The notes under the pieces were generated by a model. It did not search any database. It was given only the letters and a program-made list of their open reading frames with translations, and was not told the DNA's origin. From positions 372,001 to 436,000 of the forward strand of contig JAYMYS010000020.1 of assembly GCA_037954015.1 (NCBI GenBank): DNA of 64,000 nt, written 5' to 3'. A program made the translations under genes and the position numbers. Origin of the DNA: Psophocarpus tetragonolobus (taxonomy: Eukaryota > Streptophyta > Magnoliopsida > Fabales > Fabaceae). Shown here in pieces: positions 1 to 11,468 of the stretch (its first letter is position 1; each line of letters begins with the position of its first letter).

Positions 1-3000
1 AAGAAGAAGAAGATGTGGAAAGTGAAGAAGGTGAACAAGAGGAGGAAGAAGAAGTAGTCGAAGGAGGTGAGATGAAGAAGAAGAATTGGAAAAAGGAGAA
101 AAAGAGGAAGAGGAAGAAGGAGGGGAAGGGAAGGGAAGAAGGACCAGAAGAAGTGGAATCTGGACGAGAAGAGGAAGAAGAAGAAGAAGAAGTGTAAGAA
201 TAAGATTTGGGGGAAGGAGAACAAGAGGAAGAGCAACAATGGGAAGCAACAGAAGTCGGGGATGGAGAAAAAGAGGAAGGAGAAGACGGAAAGGAAAGAA
301 AAAGAAGTTGTGGAAGGAGAAGAAGTGGAAGAAGAGGAAGAGGAAGAAGTGTAAGCAGAACAAGAGGAAGAAGGAGACGAAAATGAAGAAGAACAACAAG
401 TAGAAGTAGAAGAAGTGGTAGAAGGAGAGAATAAGAGGAATATGAGGAAGTAGTGGAATGAAAGGAGATGAAGAAGAAGAAGTGGAAGAAGGAGACCAAT
501 AGGAAGAAGAAGAAGAAGTGGAAGAATGAGAAAAAGAGGAGGAAGAAGAAGCAATGGAAGGAAAGGGGAATGAGGAAGAAGTGGAACAAGTAGGAGAAGA
601 AGAAGGGGAGGAAGAAGAAGTAGTGTAGGCAGAAGAAGGGGAAGAAGGAGAAGAGAGGGAAGAAGAAGAACAAGTGGATGTAGTAGAAGTGGAAGAAGGT
701 GAACAAGAGGAAGAAGAAAAACTAGTTGAAGGAGTGAGGATGATGGAGAAGAAGTAGAAGAAGGAGAACAAGAGGTAAAAATGCAAGTGGAAGCAGAAGA
801 AGGAGAAAAAGAGGGATATGACGAAGGAAAGGAAGAAGAAGAAGGAGATGAAGATGAAGAAAAGAAAGGAAAGGAGAGGATGAAGAAGATTTGGAAGAAA
901 AAGAACAAGAGGAGGCAGGAGAAGTGGAAGAAAGATAAGAAGAGGAAGAAGAAGGAGAGTAACTAGAAGAAGTGGAAGAAGGAGAAGAAAAGGAAGAAGA
1001 AGAAGATGTGGAAAGTGAAGAAGGTGAGCAAGAGGAGGAAGAAGAAGTAGTCGAAGGAGGTGAGATGAAGAAGAAGAATTGGAAAAAGGAGAAAAAGAGG
1101 AAGAGGAAGAAAGAGGGGAAGGGAAGAGAAGAAGAACCAGAAGAAGTGGAATCTGGACGAGAAGAGGAAGAAGAAGAAGAAGAAGTGTAAGAATAAGATT
1201 TGGGGGAAGGAGAACAAGAGGAAGAGCAACAATGGGAAGCAACAGAAGTCGGGGATGGAGAAAAAGAGGAAGGGGAAGACGGAAAGGAAAGAAAAAGAAG
1301 TTGTGGAAGGAGAAGAAGTGGAAGAAGAGGAAGAGGAAGAAGTGTAAGCAGAACAAGAGGAAGAAGGAGACGAAAATGAAGAAGAACAACAAGTAGAAGT
1401 AGAAGAAGTGGTAGAAGGAGAGAATAAGAGGAATATGAGGAAGTAGTGGAATGAAAGGAGATGAAGAAGAAGAAGTGGAAGAAGGAGACCAATAGGAAGA
1501 AGAAGAAGAAGTGGAAGAATGAGAAAAAGAGGAGGAAGAAGAAGCAATGGAAGGAAAGGGGAATGAGGAAGAAGTGGAACAAGTAGGAGAAGAAGAAGGG
1601 GAGGAAGAAGAAGTAGTGTAGGCAGAAGAAGGGGAAGAAGGAGAAGAGAGGGAAGAAGAAGAACAAGTGGATGTAGTAGAAGTGGAAGAAGGTGAAAAAG
1701 AGGAAGAAGAAAAACTAGTTGAAGGAGTGAGGATGATGGAGAAGAAGGAGAACAAGAGGTAAAAATGCAAGTGGAAGCAGAAGAAGGAGAAAAAGAGGGA
1801 TATGACGAAGGAAAGGAAGAAGAAGAAGGAGATGAAGATGAAGAAAAGAAAGGAAAGGAGAGGATGAAGAAGAACTGGAAGAAAAAGAACAAGAGGAGGC
1901 AGGCGAAGTGGAAGAAAGATAAGAAGAGGAAGAAGAAGGAGAGTAACTAGAAGAAGTGGAAGAAGGAGAAGAAAAGGAAGAAGAAGAAGATGTGGAAAGT
2001 GAAGAAGGTGAACAAGAGGAGGAAGAAGAAGTAGTCGAAGGAGGTGAGATGAAGAAGAAGAATTGGAAAAAGGAGAAAAAGAGGAAGAGGAAGAAGGAGG
2101 GGAAGGGAAGGGAAGAAGAACCAGAAGAAGTGGAATCTGGACGAGAAGAGGAAGAAGAAGAAGAAGAAGTGTAAGAATAAGATTTGGGGGAAGGAGAACA
2201 AGAGGAAGAGCAACAATGGGAAGCAACAGAAGTCGGGGATGGAGAAAAAGAGGAAGGGGAAGACGGAAAGGAAAGAAAAAGAAGTTGTGGAAGGAGAAGA
2301 AGTGGAAGAAGAGGAAGAGGAAGAAGTGTAAGCAGAACAAGAGGAAGAAGGAGACGAAAATGAAGAAGAACAACAAGTAGAAGTAGAAGAAGTGGTAGAA
2401 GGAGAGAATAAGAGGAATATGAGGAAGTAGTGGAATGAAAGGAGATGAAGAAGAAGAAGTGGAAGAAGGAGACCAATAGGAAGAAGAAGAAGAAGTGGAA
2501 GAATGAGAAAAAGAGGAGGAAGAAGAAGCAATGGAAGGAAAGGGGAATGAGGAAGAAGTGGAACAAGTAGGAGAAGAAGAAGGGGAGGAAGAAGAAGTAG
2601 TGTAGGCAGAAGAAGGGGAAGAAGGAGAAGAGAGGGAAGAAGAAGAACAAGTGGATGTAGTAGAAGTGGAAGAAGGTGAACAAGAGGAAGAAGAAAAACT
2701 AGTTGAAGGAGTGAGGATGATGGAGAAGAAGTAGAAGAAGGAGAGCAAGAGGTAAAAATGCAAGTGGAAGCAGAAGAAGGAGAAAAAGAGGGATATGACG
2801 AAGGAAAGGAAGAAGAAGAAGGAGATGAAGATGAAGAAAAGAAAGGAAAGGAGAGGATGAAGAAGAACTGGAAGAAAAAGAACAAGAGGAGGCAGGAGAA
2901 GTGGAAGAAAGATAAGAAGAGGAAGAAGAAGGAGAGTAACTAGAAGAAGTGGAAGAAGGAGAAGAAAAGGAAGAAGAAGAAGATGTGGAAAGTGAAGAAG

Positions 3001-3689
3001 GTGAACAAGAGGAGGAAGAAGAAGTAGTCGAAGGAGGTGAGATGAAGAAGAAGAATTGGAAAAAGGAGAAAAAGAGGAAGAGGAAGAAGGAGGGGAAGGG
3101 AAGGGAAGAAGAACCAGAAGAAGTGGAATCTGGACGAGAAGAGGAAGAAGAAGAAGAAGAAGTGTAAGAATAAGATTTGGGGAAGGAGAACAAGAGGAAG
3201 AGCAACAATGGGAAGCAACAGAAGTCGGGGATGGAGAAAAAGAGGAAGGAGAAGACGGAAAGGAAAGAAAAAGAAGTTGTGGAAGGAGAAGAAGTGGAAG
3301 AAGAGGAAGAGGAAGAAGTGTAAGCAGAACAAGAGGAAGAAGGAGACGAAAATGAAGAAGAACAACAAGTAGAAGTAGAAGAAGTGGTAGAAGGAGAGAA
3401 TAAGAGGAATATGAGGAAGTAGTGGAATGAAAGGAGATGAAGAAGAAGAAGTGGAAGAAGGAGACCAATAGGAAGAAGAAGAAGAAGTGGAAGAATGAGA
3501 AAAAGAGGAGGAAGAAGAAGCAATGGAAGGAAAGGGGAATGAGGAAGAAGTGGAACAAGTAGGAGAAGAAGAAGGGGAGGAAGAAGAAGTAGTGTAGGCA
3601 GAAGAAGGGGAAGAAGGAGAAGAGAGGGAAGAAGAAGAACAAGTGGATGTAGTAGAAGTGGAAGAAGGTGAACAAGAGGAAGAAGAAAA

Positions 3690-4516
3690 ACTAGTTGAAG
3701 GAGTGAGGATGATGGAGAAGAAGTAGAAGAAGGAGAACAAGAGGTAAAAATGCAAGTGGAAGCAGAAGAAGGAGAAAAAGAGGGATATGACGAAGGAAAG
3801 GAAGAAGAAGAAGGAGATGAAGATGAAGAAAAGAAAGGAAAGGAGAGGATGAAGAAGAACTGGAAGAAAAAGAACAAGAGGAGGCAGGAGAAGTGGAAGA
3901 AAGATAAGAAGAGGAAGAAGAAGGAGAGTAACTAGAAGAAGTGGAAGAAGGAGAAGAAAAGGAAGAAGAAGAAGATGTGGAAAGTGAAGAAGGTGAACAA
4001 GAGGAGGAAGAAGAAGTAGTCGAAGGAGGTGAGATGAAGAAGAAGAATTGGAAAAAGGAGAAAAAGAGGAAGAGGAAGAAGGAGGGGAAGGGAAGGGAAG
4101 AAGAACCAGAAGAAGTGGAATCTGGACGAGAAGAGGAAGAAGTGTAAGCAGAACAAGAGGAAGAAGGAGACGAAAATGAAGAAGAACAACAAGTAGAAGT
4201 AGAAGAAGTGGTAGAAGGAGAGAATAAGAGGAATATGAGGAAGTAGTGGAATGAAAGGAGATGAAGAAGAAGAAGAAGTGGAAGAAGGAGACCAATAGGA
4301 AGAAGAAGAAGAAGTGGAAGAATGAGAAAAACAGGAGGAAGAAGAAGCAATGGAAGGAAAGGGGAATGAGGAAGAAGTGGAACAAGTAGGAGAAGAAGAA
4401 GGGGAGGAAGAAGAAGTAGTGTAGGCAGAAGAAGGGGAAGAAGGAGAAGAGAGGGAAGAAGAAGAACAAGTGGATGTAGTAGAAGTGGAAGAAGGTGAAC
4501 AAGAGGAAGAAGAAAA
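3690..4516 (+). repeat. Internally deleted satellite monomer (827 bp)
   Basis: This unit lacks about 166-169 bp. The sequence jumps near 4135-4146 from the GAAGAGGAAGAAG run normally followed by TGTAAGAATAAG directly to the downstream copy followed by TGTAAGCAGAAC. Both boundaries share GAAGAGGAAG...GAAGTGTAAG, so the loss is best explained by slippage or recombination between two similar segments inside the monomer. It is the only large deletion I found in the window. Its other variants (five GAA units near 4265-4279 where most units have four, followed by a GACTAACG-type unit) match the 996-bp family seen at 40080, 52938, 55911 and 60710. Confidence 0.9.
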
Positions 4517-5509
4517 ACTAGTTGAAGGAGTGAGGATGATGGAGAAGAAGTAGAAGAAGGAGAGCAAGAGGTAAAAGTGCAAGTGGAAGCAGAAGAAGGA
4601 GAAAAAGAGGGATATGACTAACGAAAGGAAGAAGAAGAAGGAGATGAAGATGAAGAAAAGAAAGGAAAGGAGAGGATGAAGAAGAACTGGAAGAAAAAGA
4701 ACAAGAGGAGGCAGGAGAAGTGGAAGAAAGATAAGAAGAGGAAGAAGAAGGAGAGTAACTAGAAGAAGTGGAAGAAGGAGAAGAAAAGGAAGAAGAAGAA
4801 GATGTGGAAAGTGAAGAAGGTGAACAAGAGGAGGAAGAAGAAGTAGTCGAAGGAGGTGAGATGAAGAAGAAGAATTGGAAAAAGGAGAAAAAGAGGAAGA
4901 GGAAGAAGGAGGGGAAGGGAAGGGAAGAAGAACCAGAAGAAGTGGAATCTGGACGAGAAGAGGAAGAAGAAGAAGAAGAAGCGTAAGAATAAGATTTGGG
5001 GGAAGGAGAACAAGAGGAAGAGCAACAATGGGAAGCAACAGAAGTCGGGGATGGAGAAAAAGAGGAAGGAGAAGACGGAAAGGAAAGAAAAAGAAGTTGT
5101 GGAAGGAGAAGAAGTGGAAGAAGAGGAAGAGGAAGAAGTGTAAGCAGAACAAGAGGAAGAAGGAGACGAAAATGAAGAAGAACAACAAGTAGAAGTAGAA
5201 GAAGTGGTAGAAGGAGAGAATAAGAGGAATATGAGGAAGTAGTGGAATGAAAGGAGATGAAGAAGAAGAAGTGGAAGAAGGAGACCAATAGGAAGAAGAA
5301 GAAGAAGTGGAAGAATGAGAAAAAGAGGAGGAAGAAGAAGCAATGGAAGGAAAGGGGAATGAGGAAGAAGTGGAACAAGTAGGAGAAGAAGAAGGGGAGG
5401 AAGAAGAAGTAGTGTAGGCAGAAGAAGGGGAAGAAGGAGAAGAGAGGGAAGAAGAAGAACAAGTGGATGTAGTAGAAGTGGAAGAAGGTGAACAAGAGGA
5501 AGAAGAAAA

Positions 5510-6506
5510 ACTAGTTGAAGGAGTGAGGATGATGGAGAAGAAGTAGAAGAAGGAGAGCAAGAGGTAAAAGTGCAAGTGGAAGCAGAAGAAGGAGAAAAAG
5601 AGGGATATGACGAAGGAAAGGAAGAAGAAGAAGGAGATGAAGGAAGATGAAGAAAAGAAAGGAAAGGAGAGGATGAAGAAGAACTGGAAGAAAAAGAACA
5701 AGAGGAGGCAGGAGAAGTGGAAGAAAGATAAGAAGAGGAAGAAGAAGGAGAGTAACTAGAAGAAGTGGAAGAAGGAGAAGAAAAGGAAGAAGAAGAAGAT
5801 GTGGAAAGTGAAGAAGGTGAACAAGAGGAGGAAGAAGAAGTAGTCGAAGGAGGTGAGATGAAGAAGAAGAATTGGAAAAAGGAGAAAAAGAGGAAGAGGA
5901 AGAAGGAGGGGAAGGGAAGGGAAGAAGAACCAGAAGAAGTGGAATCTGGACGAGAAGAGGAAGAAGAAGAAGAAGAAGTGTAAGAATAAGATTTGGGGGA
6001 AGGAGAACAAGAGGAAGAGCAACAATGGGAAGCAACAGAAGTCGGGGATGGAGAAAAAGAGGAAGGAGAAGACGGAAAGGAAAGAAAAAGAAGTTGTGGA
6101 AGGAGAAGAAGTGGAAGAAGAGGAAGAGGAAGAAGTGTAAGCAGAACAAGAGGAAGAAGGAGACGAAAATGAAGAAGAACAACAAGTAGAAGTAGGAGAA
6201 GTGGTAGAAGGAGAGAATAAGAGGAATATGAGGAAGTAGTGGAATGAAAGGAGATGAAGAAGAAGAAGTGGAAGAAGGAGACCAATAGGAAGAAGAAGAA
6301 GAAGTGGAAGAATGAGAAAAAGAGGAGGAAGAAGAAGCAATGGAAGGAAAGGGGAATGAGGAAGAAGTGGAACAAGTAGGAGAAGAAGAAGGGGAGGAAG
6401 AAGAAGTAGTGTAGGCAGAAGAAGGGGAAGAAGGAGAAGAGAGGGAAGAAGAAGAACAAGTGGATGTAGTAGAAGTGGAAGAAGGTGAACAAGAGGAAGA
6501 AGAAAA
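5510..6506 (+). repeat. Satellite monomer with 4-bp duplication (997 bp)
   Basis: Near 5638-5648 the normal GATGAAGATGAAG reads GATGAAGGAAGATGAAG, a 4-bp duplication, making the unit 997 bp. Together with the 992-bp unit at 2698-3689 (one G lost from TTTGGGGG near 3180) and the deleted unit at 3690, this is one of only three intervals in the window whose length is not that of an ordinary 3n variant. Confidence 0.85.
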
Positions 6507-9500
6507 ACTAGTTGAAGGAGTGAGGATGATGGAGAAGAAGTAGAAGAAGGAGAACAAGAGGTAAAAATGCAAGTGGAAGCAGAAGAAGGAGAAAAAGAGG
6601 GATATGACGAAGGAAAGGAAGAAGAAGAAGGAGATGAAGATGAAGAAAAGAAAGGAAAGGAGAGGATGAAGAAGAACTGGAAGAAAAAGAACAAGAGGAG
6701 GCAGGAGAAGTGGAAGAAAGATAAGAAGAGGAAGAAGAAGGAGAGTAACTAGAAGAAGTGGAAGAAGGAGAAGAAAAGGAAGAAGAAGAAGATGTGGAAA
6801 GTGAAGAAGGTGAACAAGAGGAGGAAGAAGAAGTAGTCGAAGGAGGTGAGATGAAGAAGAAGAATTGGAAAAAGGAGAAAAAGAGGAAGAGGAAGAAGGA
6901 GGGGAAGGGAAGGGAAGAAGAACCAGAAGAAGTGGAATCTGGACGAGAAGAGGAAGAAGAAGAAGTGTAAGAATAAGATTTGGGGGAAGGAGAACAAGAG
7001 GAAGAGCAACAATGGGAAGCAACAGAAGTCGGGGATGGAGAAAAAGAGGAAGGAGAAGACGGAAAGGAAAGAAAAAGAAGTTGTGGAAGGAGAAGAAGTG
7101 GAAGAAGAGGAAGAGGAAGAAGTGTAAGCAGAACAAGAGGAAGAAGGAGACGAAAATGAAGAAGAACAACAAGTAGAAGTAGAAGAAGTGGTAGAAGGAG
7201 AGAATAAGAGGAATATGAGGAAGTAGTGGAATGAAAGGAGATGAAGAAGAAGAAGTGGAAGAAGGAGACCAATAGGAAGAAGAAGAAGAAGTGGAAGAAT
7301 GAGAAAAAGAGGAGGAAGAAGAAGCAATGGAAGGAAAGGGGAATGAGGAAGAAGTGGAACAAGTAGGAGAAGAAGAAGGGGAGGAAGAAGAAGTAGTGTA
7401 GGCAGAAGAAGGGGAAGAAGGAGAAGAGAGGGAAGAAGAAGAACAAGTGGATGTAGTAGAAGTGGAAGAAGGTGAACAAGAGGAAGAAGAAAAACTAGTT
7501 GAAGGAGTGAGGATGATGGAGAAGAAGTAGAAGAAGGAGAACAAGAGGTAAAAATGCAAGTGGAAGCAGAAGAAGGAGAAAAAGAGGGATATGACGAATG
7601 AAAGGAAGAAGAAGAAGGAGATGAAGATGAAGAAAAGAAAGGAAAGGAGAGGATGAAGAAGAACTGGAAGAAAAAGAACAAGAGGAGGCAGGAGAAGTGG
7701 AAGAAAGATAAGAAGAGGAAGAAGAAGGAGAGTAACTAGAAGAAGTGGAAGAAGGAGAAGAAAAGGAAGAAGAAGAAGATGTGGAAAGTGAAGAAGGTGA
7801 GCAAGAGGAGGAAGAAGAAGTAGTCGAAGGAGGTGAGATGAAGAAGAAGAATTGGAAAAAGGAGAAAAAGAGGAAGAGGAAGAAGGAGGGGAAGGGAAGG
7901 GAAGAAGAACCAGAAGAAGTGGAATCTGGGCGAGAAGAGGAAGAAGAAGAAGAAGAAGAAGCGTAAGAATAAGATTTGGGGGAAGGAGAACAAGAGGAAG
8001 AGCAACAATGGGAAGCAACAGAAGTCGGGGATGGAGAAAAAGAGGAAGGAGAAGACGGAAAGGAAAGAAAAAGAAGTTGTGGAAGGAGAAGAAGTGGAAG
8101 AAGAGGAAGAGGAAGAAGTGTAAGCAGAACAAGAGGAAGAAGGAGACGAAAATGAAGAAGAACAACAAGTAGAAGTAGAAGAAGTGGTAGAAGGAGAGAA
8201 TAAGAGGAATATGAGGAAGTAGTGGAATGAAAGGAGATGAAGAAGAAGAAGTGGAAGAAGGAGACCAATAGGAAGAAGAAGAAGAAGTGGAAGAATGAGA
8301 AAAAGAGGAGGAAGAAGAAGCAATGGAAGGAAAGGGGAATGAGGAAGAAGTGGAACAAGTAGGAGAAGAAGAAGGGGAGGAAGAAGAAGTAGTGTAGGCA
8401 GAAGAAGGGGAATAAGGAGAAGAGAGGGAAGAAGAAGAACAAGTGGATGTAGTAGAAGTGGAAGAAGGTGAACAAGAGGAAGAAGAAAAACTAGTTGAAG
8501 GAGTGAGGATGATGGAGAAGAAGTAGAAGAAGGAGAACAAGAGGTAAAAATGCAAGTGGAAGCAGAAGAAGGAGAAAAAGAGGGATATGACGAAGGAAAG
8601 GAAGAAGAAGAAGGAGATGAAGATGAAGAAAAGAAAGGAAAGGAGAGGATGAAGAAGAACTGGAAGAAAAAGAACAAGAGGAGGCAGGAGAAGTGGAAGA
8701 AAGATAAGAAGAGGAAGAAGAAGGAGAGTAACTAGAAGAAGTGGAAGAAGGAGAAGAAAAGGAAGAAGAAGAAGATGTGGAAAGTGAAGAAGGTGAACAA
8801 GAGGAGGAAGAAGAAGTAGTCGAAGGAGGTGAGATGAAGAAGAAGAATTGGAAAAAGGAGAAAAAGAGGAAGAGGAAGAAGGAGGGGAAGGGAAGGGAAG
8901 AAGAACTAGAAGAAGTGGAATCTGGACGAGAAGAGGAAGAAGAAGAAGAAGAAGCGTAAGAATAAGATTTGGGGGAAGGAGAACAAGAGGAAGAGCAACA
9001 ATGGGAAGCAACAGAAGTCGGGGATGGAGAAAAAGAGGAAGGAGAAGACGGAAAGGAAAGAAAAAGAAGTTGTGGAAGGAGAAGAAGTGGAAGAAGAGGA
9101 AGAGGAAGAAGTGTAAGCAGAACAAGAGGAAGAAGGAGACGAAAATGAAGAAGAACAACAAGTAGAAGTAGAAGAAGTGGTAGAAGGAGAGAATAAGAGG
9201 AATATGAGGAAGTAGTGGAATGAAAGGAGATGAAGAAGAAGAAGTGGAAGAAGGAGACCAATAGGAAGAAGAAGAAGAAGTGGAAGAATGAGAAAAAGAG
9301 GAGGAAGAAGAAGCAATGGAAGGAAAGGGGAATGAGGAAGAAGTGGAACAAGTAGGAGAAGAAGAAGGGGAGGAAGAAGAAGTAGTGTAGGCAGAAGAAG
9401 GGGAAGAAGGAGAAGAGAGGGAAGAAGAAGAACAAGTGGATGTAGTAGAAGTGGAAGAAGGTGAACAAGAGGAAGAAGAAAAACTAGTTGAAGGAGTGAG

Positions 9501-11468
9501 GATGATGGAGAAGAAGTAGAAGAAGGAGAACAAGAGGTAAAAATGCAAGTGGAAGCAGAAGAAGGAGAAAAAGAGGGATATGACGAAGGAAAGGAAGAAG
9601 AAGAAGGAGATGAAGATGAAGAAAAGAAAGGAAAGGAGAGGATGAAGAAGAACTGGAAGAAAAAGAACAAGAGGAGGCAGGAGAAGTGGAAGAAAGATAA
9701 GAAGAGGAAGAAGAAGGAGAGTAACTAGAAGAAGTGGAAGAAGGAGAAGAAAAGGAAGAAGAAGAAGATGTGGAAAGTGAAGAAGGTGAGCAAGAGGAGG
9801 AAGAAGAAGTAGTCGAAGGAGGTGAGATGAAGAAGAAGAATTGGAAAAAGGAGAAAAAGAGGAAGAGGAAGAAGGAGGGGAAGGGAAGGGAAGAAGAACC
9901 AGAAGAAGTGGAATCTGGACGAGAAGAGGAAGAAGAAGAAGAAGAAGCGTAAGAATAAGATTTGGGGGAAGGAGAACAAGAGGAAGAGCAACAATGGGAA
10001 GCAACAGAAGTCGGGGATGGAGAAAAAGAGGAAGGAGAAGACGGAAAGGAAAGAAAAAGAAGTTGTGGAAGGAGAAGAAGTGGAAGAAGAGGAAGAGGAA
10101 GAAGTGTAAGCAGAACAAGAGGAAGAAGGAGACGAAAATGAAGAAGAACAACAAGTAGAAGTAGAAGAAGTGGTAGAAGGAGAGAATAAGAGGAATATGA
10201 GGAAGTAGTGGAATGAAAGGAGATGAAGAAGAAGAAGTGGAAGAAGGAGACCAATAGGAAGAAGAAGAAGAAGTGGAAGAATGAGAAAAAGAGGAGGAAG
10301 AAGAAGCAATGGAAGGAAAGGGGAATGAGGAAGAAGTGGAACAAGTAGGAGAAGAAGAAGGGGAGGAAGAAGAAGTAGTGTAGGCAGAAGAAGGGGAATA
10401 AGGAGAAGAGAGGGAAGAAGAAGAACAAGTGGATGTAGTAGAAGTGGAAGAAGGTGAACAAGAGGAAGAAGAAAAACTAGTTGAAGGAGTGAGGATAATG
10501 GAGAAGAAGTAGAAGAAGGAGAACAAGAGGTAAAAATGCAAGTGGAAGCAGAAGAAGGAGAAAAAGAGGGATATGACGAAGGAAAGGAAGAAGAAGAAGG
10601 AGATGAAGATGAAGAAAAGAAAGGAAAGGAGAGGATGAAGAAGAACTGGAAGAAAAAGAACAAGAGGAGGCAGGAGAAGTGGAAGAAAGATAAGAAGAGG
10701 AAGAAGAAGGAGAGTAACTAGAAGAAGTGGAAGAAGGAGAAGAAAAGGAAGAAGAAGAAGATGTGGAAAGTGAAGAAGGTGAACAAGAGGAGGAAGAAGA
10801 AGTAGTCGAAGGAGGTGAGATGAAGAAGAAGAATTGGAAAAAGGAGAAAAAGAGGAAGAGGAAGAAGGAGGGGAAGGGAAGGGAAGAAGAACCAGAAGAA
10901 GTGGAATCTGGACGAGAAGAGGAAGAAGAAGAAGAAGAAGTGTAAGAATAAGATTTGGGGGAAGGAGAACAAGAGGAAGAGCAACAATGGGAAGCAACAG
11001 AAGTCGGGGATGGAGAAAAAGAGGAAGGAGAAGATGGAAAGGAAAGAAAAAGAAGTTGTGGAAGGAGAAGAAGTGGAAGAAGAGGAAGAGGAAGAAGTGT
11101 AAGCAGAACAAGAGGAAGAAGGAGACGAAAATGAAGAAGAACAACAAGTAGAAGTAGAAGAAGTGGTAGAAGGAGAGAATAAGAGGAATATGAGGAAGTA
11201 GTGGAATGAAAGGAGATGAAGAAGAAGAAGTGGAAGAAGGAGACCAATAGGAAGAAGAAGAAGAAGTGGAAGAATGAGAAAAAGAGGAGGAAGAAGAAGC
11301 AATGGAAGGAAAGGGGAATGAGGAAGAAGTGGAACAAGTAGGAGAAGAAGAAGGGGAGGAAGAAGAAGTAGTGTAGGCAGAAGAAGGGGAAGAAGGAGAA
11401 GAGAGGGAAGAAGAAGAACAAGTGGATGTAGTAGAAGTGGAAGAAGGTGAACAAGAGGAAGAAGAAAA

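Noticed and set aside
1079..1396. Recurring + strand Lys/Arg/Glu-rich frames of 61, 72 and 105 codons
   Set aside because: These are translations of GAA/AAG/GGA repeats with no domain; they recur once per monomer and are broken by ordinary repeat variation.
722..1666. Recurring ~310-325-codon minus-strand frames, one or two per monomer
   Set aside because: They repeat with the satellite, overlap each other in different frames and have the same low-complexity composition; they follow from sequence bias.
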